Below, one piece after another: positions 26,450 to 35,865 of a stretch of 53,731 bases of DNA (positions are counted from its first letter, which is position 1; each line of letters opens with the position of its first letter). The stretch lies in NCBI GenBank assembly GCA_021604825.1, contig BQJS01000007.1, positions 1 through 53,731 on the forward strand, in the 5' to 3' direction. Made by a program: the position numbers and the translations under genes. The notes under the pieces were generated by a model. It was not told the DNA's origin. It saw nothing but the letters and a program-made list of their open reading frames with translations, and did no database searches. Source of the stretch: Phycisphaerae bacterium (GTDB lineage: Bacteria > Planctomycetota > Phycisphaerae > UBA1845).

Positions 26450-26815
26450 GTTTGGATCTCCGTGCAAGTAGCGGTGTCTTCGTGACCATCAACAAGCGAT
26501 TGGTTTCACTACTTTGGACACGCAAGAATTCCGGTGGTTCCCGATGCACGTCGGAAATCGTCGGTCTGCGTCCACGGCGAAACCGACTTGGTTTAGAAAC
26601 AGTGTTTGCGTGCTTAGAAACGGCAATTCGGCGCATGTCACGTGGACGTCACAACGGTGAGGAATTGCGGAGTCAATCGATGTGCCACGGCTCTGTGAGC
26701 CGTGCTTGAAGTACGGTACTCATAAAATGTGCAAATGGGTTATGAAACTCGTTGGATCGTCCGCGTTTTGCACTGCTCACAGAGCAGTGGCACGGTGTTG
26801 AATGGCTTGCGCTTT
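26450..26815. other. Intergenic region with palindromic repeat pair
   Basis: This gap upstream of the von Willebrand A-domain gene and downstream of ispG contains the repeat pair at 26682-26793. The part 26450-26680 should hold the promoter of the minus-strand von Willebrand gene but no confident -35/-10 pair was found. No coding sequence is supported. Confidence 0.5.
26682..26793. repeat. REP/BIME-like pair of inverted palindromes
   Basis: Two 24-nt units in opposite orientation bound a 112-bp element. Unit A (26682-26705) contains the hairpin CACGGCTC-TGT-GAGCCGTG. Unit B (26770-26793) contains CACTGCTC-ACA-GAGCAGTG. Reverse-complemented, B differs from A at only two positions, and these two changes sit opposite each other in the stem, so pairing is preserved. 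The unit lies 22 bp after the ispG stop. The arrangement resembles bacterial interspersed mosaic elements; no transposase is near. Confidence 0.7.
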
Positions 26816-28021
26816 TTATCGGCTTATGACATTCAGCGGAATGCTGCCGTCGGCGCGGGGGAGTGGATCGGGTGGGACGATGCTGACTTGTCCGGAAGAC
26901 AGTTGCGCTTCACCGCGTTCGACCTTCTCGGCGAAGGCTTTGGATTCTTCGTACAAGGCGTCGAGCATTTGGTCTTCGGTGACGGTGCGGGTTTGTTCAC
27001 CTTGCACGTAGATGATGCCGCGTCCCTTTCCCGCGAAGACGGCCACGTCGGCTCCTTCGGCTTCGCCCGGTCCGTTGACCACGCAGCCCATGACCGCCAC
27101 CTTCACGGGCGTCTTGATGTCAGCCAATTTGTGGCGAACTTCGGAGACGAGTTTGATCAAGTCGATTTCAATGCGGCCACAAGTTGGGCACGCGATCAGT
27201 TCCGGTTCTTCGCGGTTTCGCATCCCGAGGACGCAGAGCAATTCTTTGCCATCCTCGACTTCGTGAATCGGATCGGAGGCATACGAGATGCGAATGGTGT
27301 CACCGATGCCGTCAGCCAACAGCGCCGACAGCGCCGAGACGCTGCGAATGCGTCCGGTTTCTGGCGGGCCCGCGTGGGTGACACCGAGGTGCAGCGGGTA
27401 GTCGAACCGTTCACTGATCGCGCGATAGGCGTCGATGCAGATACGTGGGTCGATGCTCTTGGCGCTGATGACGACATCACCGAAATCGTTTTCGTCGAAG
27501 ATACGAAGATACTCTTCGAGCTTTTGGACCATGATGCGAATCATGTGCCCGTGGCGGTCGCTGGCGATCGCTCCCATTTCTTCGGAACGTTTGGATTGAT
27601 CTTTTCGCTCGATGATCCCGCCTTCGTTGACGCCGACGCGAATTGGAACGCCGCGTTCCTTGCATGCCGCAATGACCCGATCGACCTGCTTGCGATCGTT
27701 GATGTTGCCGGGGTTGAGTCGGATCTTGTGGACGCCGGCTTCGACGGCTTCTAGGGCGCGTTCAAAATGGAAATGCACGTCGGCGACGATCGGCACGGGC
27801 GACTGCTCCAGGATGGACGGCAAGGCAGCCGTGTCGGCTTTGTTCGGGGTCGCCACCCGGACGATGTCGCATCCGCCTTCCGCGAGTTTGCGAATTTCGG
27901 CGACGGTCTTGTCGATGTCGTAGGTGTACGTGCTGGTCATCGATTGGATGGCCACCGGGTTGTCGCCCCCGATCGGAATGGTACCGACATAGACCGTTCT
28001 GGTTTTTCGGCGAGGCTTCAT
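26816..28021 (-). CDS. ispG: 4-hydroxy-3-methylbut-2-enyl diphosphate synthase (flavodoxin/ferredoxin)
   Basis: A 401-residue enzyme of the non-mevalonate (MEP) isoprenoid pathway that reductively opens 2-C-methyl-D-erythritol 2,4-cyclodiphosphate. The TIM-barrel N-terminal part carries the signatures VAIQSMTSTYTYD, DIVRVATPN and IVADVHFHF. The C-terminal part binds a 4Fe-4S cluster through the cysteines of ACPTCGRIE (about residue 276) and GCVVNGPGEA (about residue 310). Length matches the bacterial short form. It begins with ATG at 28021, 52 bp from the divergent GTG of the next gene, so both promoters must overlap within that small space. Confidence 0.97.
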   Translation of the reverse strand: MKPRRKTRTVYVGTIPIGGDNPVAIQSMTSTYTYDIDKTVAEIRKLAEGGCDIVRVATPNKADTAALPSILEQSPVPIVADVHFHFERALEAVEAGVHKIRLNPGNINDRKQVDRVIAACKERGVPIRVGVNEGGIIERKDQSKRSEEMGAIASDRHGHMIRIMVQKLEEYLRIFDENDFGDVVISAKSIDPRICIDAYRAISERFDYPLHLGVTHAGPPETGRIRSVSALSALLADGIGDTIRISYASDPIHEVEDGKELLCVLGMRNREEPELIACPTCGRIEIDLIKLVSEVRHKLADIKTPVKVAVMGCVVNGPGEAEGADVAVFAGKGRGIIYVQGEQTRTVTEDQMLDALYEESKAFAEKVERGEAQLSSGQVSIVPPDPLPRADGSIPLNVISR

Positions 28022-28073
28022 GCGGATTTCCGGCTAGAATTCGTGGCAACGTTTCCGATGTGAGAATCATATC

Positions 28074-29270
28074 GTGACTGGCGATTTGAGCCACCTGGCA
28101 GGTGCATTGATTTTGAATAAGTACGCATATCCTGTAGCAGAATTGCTTCCTTCAGCTTTTGTTTGGTCGATCGCGTTGATTGTGGTATCAGCCGCACGAG
28201 CAGGCGGACTGCCAGAAGCCGCACAGACCGACGGCGTACGCCAACTGACCGAGCAGGTTTACGATACCCGGTTGAGCGATGGTCGCATCGTCGGTGAGTT
28301 GATCCGGACATCTGCCGTCGATCTTCAATTGCGACAGTTAATCCGCGACCATGCATCGGGCAGCCCCCTAATCAACCAGGCGATCAACTCGACCGGTGTT
28401 GCGTTGGCTCAACAACCATCTACTGCGTTCGTCGTGAAACTCTCCGTTGACGATATCATCGCGGCATTGGGCGAAACGTCGACCGATACGCAGTTGCGTC
28501 TGATCCTCGAACCCATCGCGGGCCGGTGGTTTGTTGCGTTGGGCATTGCCGATCGCGCGACCACCAACCCCGGCCATCCGAGCGGTTGGGAAATCGTCAC
28601 GTCCGGTGGCAAGGCGATGGCTGTTGATATCGCCCGCGACGACGCGCTCCGTCAAATGAATGCTGCTCTTGTCAAACATGTGAAACCCGATGTACCAAAG
28701 GCGGATGTTCAGCAGCTACGCGATGCGTTCAGATTGTCCGCCGCATCGGCCAAGCCGGTCTGGCACGCCTGCCAGGTTTGTACGATCACCGTGCCCTTTG
28801 AGATCGATGGAATTCAATATAGCGCCGTTGGGTATGGCGTTCCGCCGTGGCGCGAAGTGCATTTGTGGTCCAGCGACTCGGCATTGGAAGCGCCGCCTTG
28901 GGGGACGCAGACGTTGGTTGCGACGGGCAAGGGTGCAACGAACGCCAACGAAATCGACGAACGAAAACTAAGCGTCGCCCGATCCACCGCAAAAGCCGAC
29001 GCCCTAATAAAAATTGCAACGAAGGTGGACGAATTGCCGCTTCCTGGTGGCCCCGGTTTGACGTTCGGTGAATGGCTAAAGCGATCGCACAAGTATGACG
29101 CGCTTTGGTCGGCGTATCTCCACACCGCACACGCGACGCAGCAAGATGTCGCCGGTGGGGTTTTCACCATTGAGATGACGCTTGAACTCGATCGACTTTG
29201 GCGGTTGATCCTCGCGGTGGATCATGCTGAAAACGCCGCTTCGCAACTCGCCCGTCCGAATGTCCGATAA
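28074..29270 (+). CDS. Putative exported protein with LPP20-like C-terminal region
   Basis: A 398-residue protein starting with GTG, with a hydrophobic segment (LLPSAFVWSIALIVVSAARA, about residues 25-44) that may be a signal peptide or anchor. The C-terminal region around residues 300-385 (ARSTAKADALIKIATKV ... GGVFTIEMTLELDRLW) resembles LPP20-type domains found in bacterial envelope lipoproteins; this is a pattern-level judgement. A CQVCT pair of cysteines occurs near residue 234. No enzyme motif is seen. It diverges from ispG and precedes a membrane glycosyltransferase-like gene by 126 nt. A start further downstream is possible because the ribosome-binding site for the GTG is weak. Confidence 0.65.
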   Translation: MTGDLSHLAGALILNKYAYPVAELLPSAFVWSIALIVVSAARAGGLPEAAQTDGVRQLTEQVYDTRLSDGRIVGELIRTSAVDLQLRQLIRDHASGSPLINQAINSTGVALAQQPSTAFVVKLSVDDIIAALGETSTDTQLRLILEPIAGRWFVALGIADRATTNPGHPSGWEIVTSGGKAMAVDIARDDALRQMNAALVKHVKPDVPKADVQQLRDAFRLSAASAKPVWHACQVCTITVPFEIDGIQYSAVGYGVPPWREVHLWSSDSALEAPPWGTQTLVATGKGATNANEIDERKLSVARSTAKADALIKIATKVDELPLPGGPGLTFGEWLKRSHKYDALWSAYLHTAHATQQDVAGGVFTIEMTLELDRLWRLILAVDHAENAASQLARPNVR

Positions 29271-29396
29271 TCCGATGAGGGCTCAACGTGCGCCCCTTCG
29301 GTCACCGGACAGCAAGCGAGTAAGCCAGTCTTGAACACCACGTCAGCAAAATGGCAGGACGCCGGATGCGATGGGTTGATCGATCGCACGAAAGCG

Positions 29397-31091
29397 ATGC
29401 CGCGATTCTTTGATGGTTTGCACCGACCGCTGGCTTGGGCGTTTGCGCTTGCTGTGGTGATTGCTGGGCTTTGGCTGATGCCGGGGCGGGCGAGTATTGC
29501 ACCGCGCATCGAGCAGGACAACGCGTACATTTTCCTGGCTGTTGACCGCTTGTGCGATGGGCACGGATTGACGTCGATTCCGCCGAAAGCGCCGTTTCAA
29601 CCGTGGACGTGGCGAGGCGATTGGGCGGTGTTGACGCAGTGGCCAGCCGGCTATCCGCTGTTGATCGCAGCCACCCGAACTGTGTTGGGCACTTCGACCG
29701 CGCAGGCCGCCATCGCGCTCAACGTGTTCTTCTGTGGCGTAGCGCTTCTCGCATGGTTTGCATTGGCGCGAAGCTGTCTGCCACGCGGTCTTGCTGCTTG
29801 GATACTGGCAATCGTGGTGGCTGCCTCTTCGGTTTCCATGGAGCATCTGATCCACCCCAGTTCTGACACAATTCTTGTCGCCATGGTGCCCGTCGTATTG
29901 TTGATGGCGATCAAGCTCTTGCATTTCAAGCGCAAAGAGAATGACGATATACACGAGTCGGCCTCGTCTTCAAAAGTCAGCGCCAAGAATCTGACCATCC
30001 TCGGCATCATAGCGGGCACATTGATTTGGATACGGTATGCAGCCGTTTTCGTTCCAACGGCCATCGGCGCGTTTCTGTTGATCGATTGGCTAATGTTTCG
30101 TCGCAGGGGGATGCGTGACGCTGTTCTGTTTTCACTTGCGGCTGGCATTCCAATGATTGCCTTGATCGCTTTCAATCGCACGTCGGGTGACGGTGTCTCG
30201 GCGCAAGAACAATTCAATCTCGGCAATCAGTTCGGTTTCGATTTTTCGATGTCGATGGTGGCGACAGCATGGAAACACTGGACCACGCAGTCGCTGTACG
30301 CCTATCGACCCGAGTCGAAGCTGCTCTTCAGCGTCGCGCTGCCGATCCTGGCGCTATGCGCACCTTTGCTGTTTGCTGGCACACGTGGTCGATTGCTTGA
30401 GTTGCTTAAGGATCAACGGATGCAGTTGGTCGCCGCGTTTGTAGTCGCATTGGTGACAGTACTTGTCACAGCGAGCACGCTGTTCAGGGGTAAGTTCGAC
30501 TATGTCGGGTTGGGGCGTTATTACGATCCAATTAAACCCATCTATTTCTTATTCTTCGTCGGGACATTTGCCGTGTGGAACAGGCGCGTTGTGCGCGGCG
30601 CGGTGGTCGTGATTTCGTTCATGGCGATCTCGTGGTTCGTTCAGCAGGACGCCATGCGAACCCGCGATCGCTGGTTGGCGGCGGATCGGCCGTTCACTAC
30701 GTATGGGCGCTGGGACCATCGCTTCGGCCCGGAGAGTCACGAACTCTACACCTGGGTCGGCGAGCAAGCCGAAGCCGAGACGATCGTTTTCAGCAACTTC
30801 CACGACGACATCGCCCTGGAAACCGGCACACCGGTCAGCCCAGCCCCCGAGAGCCTTGACGAATTGCGGTCATGGCTCACGAATGTTCGTAAGGGTCGTG
30901 GTATTAACGGCTTACGTGTGTTGTTCGTATTTGAGTTCGAGGATGACTCCCGCGATTATTTCCAAAAACACCCCGAAGATGTGATCGCAGACCTTGGCCT
31001 CGTTCACGCCGAAAACGCCCCTGAAGGCGTCAAAAAGTACGTTTTCGTCCCCGATTCCAAAATGTTGGCCGGAATCGAAAACCCATCCTGA
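29397..31091 (+). CDS. Polytopic membrane protein, GT-C glycosyltransferase-like
   Basis: About 564 residues with roughly 10-11 hydrophobic segments in the first 430 residues and a soluble C-terminal domain. Near the N-terminus, in the first extracytoplasmic loop, EQDNAYIFLAVDRL has an acidic pair at the place where GT-C lipid-linked sugar transferases (ArnT/PMT-like) have their catalytic Asp/Glu, followed by the loop GDWAVLTQWPAGYPLL. This suggests transfer of a sugar from a polyprenyl-phosphate donor across the membrane, but acceptor and donor are unknown. ATG 29397 is preferred; TTG 29331 is in frame. Neighbours do not form an obvious glycan pathway. Confidence 0.65.
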   Translation: MPRFFDGLHRPLAWAFALAVVIAGLWLMPGRASIAPRIEQDNAYIFLAVDRLCDGHGLTSIPPKAPFQPWTWRGDWAVLTQWPAGYPLLIAATRTVLGTSTAQAAIALNVFFCGVALLAWFALARSCLPRGLAAWILAIVVAASSVSMEHLIHPSSDTILVAMVPVVLLMAIKLLHFKRKENDDIHESASSSKVSAKNLTILGIIAGTLIWIRYAAVFVPTAIGAFLLIDWLMFRRRGMRDAVLFSLAAGIPMIALIAFNRTSGDGVSAQEQFNLGNQFGFDFSMSMVATAWKHWTTQSLYAYRPESKLLFSVALPILALCAPLLFAGTRGRLLELLKDQRMQLVAAFVVALVTVLVTASTLFRGKFDYVGLGRYYDPIKPIYFLFFVGTFAVWNRRVVRGAVVVISFMAISWFVQQDAMRTRDRWLAADRPFTTYGRWDHRFGPESHELYTWVGEQAEAETIVFSNFHDDIALETGTPVSPAPESLDELRSWLTNVRKGRGINGLRVLFVFEFEDDSRDYFQKHPEDVIADLGLVHAENAPEGVKKYVFVPDSKMLAGIENPS

Positions 31092-31173
31092 AAGATTGGG
31101 CCAATTTGGCGGCCAATACCGGTCAGAGACGCTTGCTATGGGGCAGGCGAAACACTGAACCGGAGACGCCGCC

Positions 31174-31380
31174 ATGTCCGCCCGACTCGTCCGAGCCATC
31201 CGACGCCGCTGCCAACGCAATAGCCAAGACCGCAACGGCATGGGCATCAGCGAGTTGTTTCTCGCACCGGCTGACGACGCAGCCGCCATCCTGGCCGTCG
31301 CCGATCTGCGGTTGAAGCAATACCTGCTTGGTTACACGCCGGCACCGGTATTGGTCACGAATGAATCACAGGATCGCTAA
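31174..31380 (+). CDS. Small hypothetical protein (68 aa)
   Basis: A short basic open frame preceded by GGAG at about 8 nt from the ATG, which is a good ribosome-binding site. It encodes an Arg-rich N-terminus and a hydrophobic middle (AAAILAVADLRLKQYLLGY). No family is recognised. It lies in a 314-bp gap after the GT-C-like gene and could be co-transcribed with it. It could also be a chance frame. Confidence 0.4.
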   Translation: MSARLVRAIRRRCQRNSQDRNGMGISELFLAPADDAAAILAVADLRLKQYLLGYTPAPVLVTNESQDR

Positions 31381-31405
31381 TCATTAACAATCGCAATCTT
31401 GATTG

Positions 31406-32947
31406 CTACCACGAGTAATGCACCTTGTACTTGATCGTTTTTTCTTCATCCGGCGCGAGCGTCACATCAAACTCAATCGTGTCACTATCCTTCTTCTTGA
31501 ATTCGTGATCGTTTTCGCTGATTTCCCAATTGCGCCATCGGTATAGATCTTCCACGACGGTGATCGTGACGGGTTCTTCCTTGTGATTGCGCAGTTTGAT
31601 TTCAAACCATTCATTGGTGAAACGCTTGCTGCCGTCGGTTTCAAAGTTGGTGCGATTGCGTTCGCCGACGAGATCAAATGCGTTGCCAGTGACGACGCGG
31701 ACGAGTTCGTCTTTGGGCGTGTGGTCGATCATGTTCTCGCCGGTGAATTCGAGTTGCCCATCATCGTCGCGGCGATAGAAGCGCAACTTTCCTGACGGTA
31801 GCGGCATGCCCAAATTGTTTGACTTGCAATTGGAGAACTCACGGACGACTTGCACTTTCTTGGTGCTTCTCGATCCGAAATCGGAATGGGTGCGAAGTGA
31901 GTCGTATCCCCATCCGCGGTACTGCTGCCAATTGATGTCGGCGCCATTGTAGACGTATCTTCGCTCGGCTTTGATCTGATCAGCGCGGATGAATTCAATC
32001 TGCTTGGTTTCGCGGTCGCGAATGGTGGAGGGCCGGGCGACGGTATAGAGGTGATAGTCTTCGAATGATTTTTCGGTGACGCCTGGCTCATTTCCGGCGA
32101 CTCCGCTGCGGCGTGCCAGTCCTGCGTAAAGATACTGGTTTGCTTGCCCGTCTGGCGAAATTCGATGCACATCGCCAGCCATCAGTTTTATGCGGGCGTT
32201 TTCAAACGATGTGCCGCATTGGTTTTCGATGGTGACCCAACCAAGCAGCGAAACGATATCGTCGTCCGATTCTGCGATCACGTTGTAATCCGCTCGCCAG
32301 GTCATTCCGCCAGTGAGGTATGCCAGCTCAGCCGTGACATCGTTGGTTTGATCGGAGTGAATTTTCCAATTCAGCGTTGGCTTGAGAATGCTGTCGTCGG
32401 TGAGGCTCGGGAAGATCGGTGTGCCCGGCAATCCGAAACGCAGTTGCCCGTCCACTTCGATGAGCGGTTGACTCTGCGTTTGTTGCGATAACATCATTTG
32501 ACGCTGGTAATATTGTGAACCGAAACCATTTAGTGCGTTGTAATGCGGCACATATCCGCTGCGAATAATCTTGCCCGAAACCTTCAACGGTGCGTCCGCC
32601 GTCCCGCCGACAAGAAAGTCGATTGTTTTTCCCTCGTATCGACTCAGCAGCAGCAGTTGTGAGACGGGGTCAGCCCGGTAATTCTGCTCAAGAATTTGCA
32701 GATGAATTTTTCCGGTGGGGTCGCGCAAGATGACCGAGTGTGGTTCGACATGCGCGGAGATGTCGGTGATCGAAACTTCGTTGACGCCTGCCCGCAACTT
32801 CAGGGGAATGTGGCTTCGGACGACACCGAAGTCCTGGTTGTAAATGGTCAACGATGGCGGGGGTGTTTCAGACGATCCGGCAGCAGTCAGCGCCGGATGC
32901 CCCAATATCAGTGAGGCAAATAGGACTGATTTACCAAACGTATGCAT
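31406..32947 (-). CDS. Exported DUF4139-type protein
   Basis: A 513-residue protein with a signal peptide (SVLFASLILGHPALTAAG). The sequence VEPHSVILRD near the N-terminus and the C-terminal half with TWRADYNVI, SLLGWVTIENQCGTSFENARIKLMAGD and VTVVEDLYRWRNWEI pattern match the DUF4139 family, beta-rich exported proteins without assigned activity that sometimes occur with mucoidy-inhibitor homologues. The ATG at 32947 has GGAG 9 nt upstream; the longer frame from 33037 adds a poor N-terminus and was rejected. It is separated by over 200 bp from the next minus-strand gene. Confidence 0.8.
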   Translation of the reverse strand: MHTFGKSVLFASLILGHPALTAAGSSETPPPSLTIYNQDFGVVRSHIPLKLRAGVNEVSITDISAHVEPHSVILRDPTGKIHLQILEQNYRADPVSQLLLLSRYEGKTIDFLVGGTADAPLKVSGKIIRSGYVPHYNALNGFGSQYYQRQMMLSQQTQSQPLIEVDGQLRFGLPGTPIFPSLTDDSILKPTLNWKIHSDQTNDVTAELAYLTGGMTWRADYNVIAESDDDIVSLLGWVTIENQCGTSFENARIKLMAGDVHRISPDGQANQYLYAGLARRSGVAGNEPGVTEKSFEDYHLYTVARPSTIRDRETKQIEFIRADQIKAERRYVYNGADINWQQYRGWGYDSLRTHSDFGSRSTKKVQVVREFSNCKSNNLGMPLPSGKLRFYRRDDDGQLEFTGENMIDHTPKDELVRVVTGNAFDLVGERNRTNFETDGSKRFTNEWFEIKLRNHKEEPVTITVVEDLYRWRNWEISENDHEFKKKDSDTIEFDVTLAPDEEKTIKYKVHYSW

Positions 32948-33175
32948 GGGAGTTCTCCGAATGTTGTTCGTCGAATCAAAATCTGCGCGATTGGAGGCAA
33001 CGGTCATTCGCCCCTCAATATTAGACGCACGACGCATGTTCGGGTTCCAAGATTTCTGTCAGATTTAGGCGGGGCGAGAAAAAGCGGTAGGCACCGAACC
33101 TTCGACGTTCCATATAGACAATCATCAAATTGAAAAATCAGCGCGGCAAACGTGGTTACACTCTCGATACTTCGC

Positions 33176-33595
33176 TTAGTTGCCGGGAGTTGACTCTTGA
33201 GCATTGTCGGGGGGATCAACAAAATTGCCGCATTCGGAGCACGTAGGGGTGGTGCAGCAACGAATATCGTATCCACACCATGGACATTCCGTCGGGTGAG
33301 CATTCCTGAGCTTCTCCCACGTCCCCCGAAAATCATTGCGAGCAAGCCGTTTCAGTGTTAGTGGATAGGAGGAAATGAACACGATAACACAAAGTAGCAT
33401 GAAGCAGACATAAACAAAGTCCCAAGGAGTGCCGAGGGAACGAAAGCCATTTTGGGAAATGCTGTAATAGGGCACAACTGGAAGCAGTATCATTAGTCCG
33501 TATGGAACCCATCGCCAGTGGTGGAATTTGCGATGCCGATAAAAGTCGGTGATTCGCTTCTTGCGGCCAGATTTGGTTGCACAGTTCTTCTGCAT
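33176..33595 (-). CDS. Small membrane protein with C-terminal zinc ribbon
   Basis: 139 residues with two likely membrane segments (VPYGLMILLPVVPYYSI and FVYVCFMLLCVIVFISSYPL) and a C-terminal four-cysteine ribbon CPWCGYDIR ... CSECG. This ribbon is a frequent feature of small planctomycete membrane proteins and probably binds zinc. The function is unknown. It is 46 nt downstream of the next minus-strand gene and may share its transcript. Confidence 0.7.
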   Translation of the reverse strand: MQKNCATKSGRKKRITDFYRHRKFHHWRWVPYGLMILLPVVPYYSISQNGFRSLGTPWDFVYVCFMLLCVIVFISSYPLTLKRLARNDFRGTWEKLRNAHPTECPWCGYDIRCCTTPTCSECGNFVDPPDNAQESTPGN

Positions 33596-33641
33596 TCCGC
33601 GCCTATGACAGCTAACGATCTCGCGTCAACTCAACAACCAA

Positions 33642-34949
33642 TTATTGAGGTGTCGGGATTTCATCATCCTCGCATTCCAAAGAACATTCTTCAAGGTTAT
33701 TTACGGCATCATCGACGTCGTTCTCAGCTTGCTGCACAATTGCATCCGCGGTTTCAAAGTGCGTGTCGCGGTCTGTTTTCGCTCGGTCAAGAGCGAATCG
33801 AAAATCGTCGACACATGCGTTGCCGTGCGAGTCTGCAATTAGGGCAGATGTTATAAGAGCCGATGTGGTCGCGGTTGTCCCCACGACCCCTGCGCCGATA
33901 GCCGCAGTTCCTCCGGTGGCTCCACCGGCGACGATCACGCCGACAGTCGTGCCGGTAACCCCAACCCCGATTTCAACCGTTGATTGCAGCAAGAAGTCAC
34001 TTCTGACCCCATCAAGGCAACCTCTTAGCGATGCCCGCAACGAGTCTACCTTGGATTGATATGCAGCTTGCGCAGCGTCCCTGATGTCTTGAGCGGAGGC
34101 AATGGCATTTGCACGTTCGTCCAACTCTTGCTGAATAATTGGGTCCCAGGTTTCGTTGCAGTCGTCAAGGCAGTCGGACTCCGAACCGTCGCTCATCGCA
34201 GTTTGGGCACCAAAACCCAGTTGGTCCAACCTTTGAAGCAGAGCCGTCTTATGAGCATCGGCCTTGGGTTCGTAGCTGATTGACACATCCTGCATCGCGG
34301 CTAAGACGGAAAGAAGTATAGCCTCACCACTGAGCATGTTGGTTTCAGGAATCATGCCGTTGAGAAGTTGCGGGGCTACGAGGGCTTCGCGCTGTTCGAG
34401 TTGAGCGGTTGCTGTGTTTTGGGGATCAAACGCGGTATGCAAACTGTTAATCACAATGGACGCATCGACCACTTGCTCCGCAGTCGTCATTTGGAGAATC
34501 ACTTCACTTGATTGCAGGCCCGGCGTCACAATCGCATGTAACGACCCAGATACGCTTGAACCATCCGAGGCGTAAAAATCGACCGTGACACTTCGTGAAT
34601 CTGAATCGCCGAACGAATCCAACTGGCCCTGGGTTATCAATTCGCTAGTATCGACAATCTCGAACCAGCCTGTTTCGCGGTCTATATTCAACATCAAGCC
34701 ATCTGTCATAAGCACATGTGCCAATGAATCGTCTGGATCAATGGACACGATTTGATAGGCAAGGGATTGAAGTCGATCGTCGAGTGATCCATTGGAGTCA
34801 CCGGAGCAGATCATTTGGCCGCCATGACGTTGCTGATTTGAATGGGACGACAATTCGCAACCGCTGCCCTTCGTTGTGTGTGGCGACACTGTCAGACAGA
34901 TCGTAGCGAACGTGGTCCAGCCCAAGGCGGCCATTCTTGAATGCATCAT
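33642..34949 (-). CDS. Exported hypothetical protein with Gly/Ala-rich hydrophobic segment
   Basis: 435 residues starting at ATG 34949, which has a near-perfect GGAGG 7 nt upstream; the frame is open further upstream to 35030 but without a site. The N-terminus (MAALGWTTFATICLTVSPHTTKG) looks like a signal peptide. The middle is acidic. Residues from about 345 to 385 form a long Gly/Ala/Val/Thr-rich hydrophobic segment (GVGVTGTTVGVIVAGGATGG and on) flanked by helical charged regions with paired cysteines (CLDDCNE, CSLECED), a layout seen in some pore-forming or membrane-inserting proteins. No family was recognised and the function is unknown. Confidence 0.7.
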   Translation of the reverse strand: MMHSRMAALGWTTFATICLTVSPHTTKGSGCELSSHSNQQRHGGQMICSGDSNGSLDDRLQSLAYQIVSIDPDDSLAHVLMTDGLMLNIDRETGWFEIVDTSELITQGQLDSFGDSDSRSVTVDFYASDGSSVSGSLHAIVTPGLQSSEVILQMTTAEQVVDASIVINSLHTAFDPQNTATAQLEQREALVAPQLLNGMIPETNMLSGEAILLSVLAAMQDVSISYEPKADAHKTALLQRLDQLGFGAQTAMSDGSESDCLDDCNETWDPIIQQELDERANAIASAQDIRDAAQAAYQSKVDSLRASLRGCLDGVRSDFLLQSTVEIGVGVTGTTVGVIVAGGATGGTAAIGAGVVGTTATTSALITSALIADSHGNACVDDFRFALDRAKTDRDTHFETADAIVQQAENDVDDAVNNLEECSLECEDDEIPTPQ

Positions 34950-35399
34950 CTGGGAACCTCCGGGTGAGAAAACTCGGTTGTGTCGAAAGTCCGTTCGACT
35001 GTGTATCCGGCCGTGGAATTGTGTTTGCATTAAAACAGCATCCGACCCGCTGACTCATTAGGGAATCTCACCCAATTACGCATTGTGCATTCATGTGTGC
35101 AGGGCCTGTGAGTTGTGGGTGGATGGGCTCGTTTCGAGTGCGCCACAACGGCTCAATCGGGAAGAACTTTGTGCTAAGGCGTTTTACCGATGGAAATTGG
35201 AAGGTCCGATATGCATAATGGACCTGAGCGCTGAAATCGTTTTCTGTCCAGAATAGACCGCATAACCGTCACAGAGCGATCCAGGTCTCGGCGATCCACA
35301 TCTCAGTCAATGCAGGGCGGATCTGTGTGGGGTTCGTCATCGCGACGTCGCCCTCGGTCATAACGGGGCAACATCGTTATCAATTTGGGAAGGTTTGTT
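34950..35399. other. Divergent intergenic region, nothing recognised
   Basis: A 450-bp gap between the minus-strand exported protein and a plus-strand hypothetical gene. It should contain the promoters of both, but I see no strong consensus pair, no clear hairpin and no convincing coding sequence. Confidence 0.4.
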
Positions 35400-35744
35400 G
35401 TGCAGCGATTGGCCGCTTCAACCGGGTGCCCAACCATTGATGCCGAACGGGCGACGTACAAGGACATCGTTCTCCGCGCTGACGATGATGAACTGTTGGT
35501 GCTGCGTTATTCGTCGTACTTTCGATTGTGGTATGCGTGCGGGTGCATGTCGGTCGATGCGGCGTCGAACGGGGTGATCCGTGGCGCGGACGTTTACTGG
35601 CAAGGGATCGGTTACCTCGAAAACGCGACCTTCGGTTATGCCATATTCGAGCAAAAGCCTTTGAGCCAGTCGACGCGCTGGAATGATTTCTACGATCGCG
35701 TCAATGAGACTGATTCACTTCGACTGCTTCGCGAAGAAGCGTAA
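35400..35744 (+). CDS. Hypothetical protein (114 aa)
   Basis: Not recognised. The frame begins at a GTG with GGGAAGG about 6 nt upstream (TTG 35385 is also in frame). The protein is soluble, with a central IVLRADDDELLVLRYSSYFRLWYACG stretch that looks like two beta strands, and ends SLRLLREEA. Codon use looks normal for the region. It is followed 43 bp later by a large hairpin repeat and converges on tsaB. Confidence 0.5.
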   Translation: MQRLAASTGCPTIDAERATYKDIVLRADDDELLVLRYSSYFRLWYACGCMSVDAASNGVIRGADVYWQGIGYLENATFGYAIFEQKPLSQSTRWNDFYDRVNETDSLRLLREEA

Positions 35745-35786
35745 GTGCCATCACGATTCAGACTTCAAGATCGGATTTCGCGCGCT

Positions 35787-35854
35787 TTGTAGGGTGGGCC
35801 GTGCCCACCATTTGTTGCGCGACCAAACGGCGGTGGGCACGGCCCACCCTACAA
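35787..35854. repeat. Large perfect hairpin repeat (23-bp arms)
   Basis: Arms 35787-35809 and 35832-35854 are perfect reverse complements with a 22-nt spacer that is itself partly palindromic. The arms carry the GTAGGGTGGGC-type sequence that I recall as a dispersed element in several bacterial phyla including planctomycetes. It sits 11 bp after the tsaB stop and 42 bp after the converging hypothetical gene, where it could act as a terminator or be a non-autonomous mobile element; no poly-T run follows on either strand. Confidence 0.8.
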
Positions 35855-35865
35855 CGACGGTTGAT

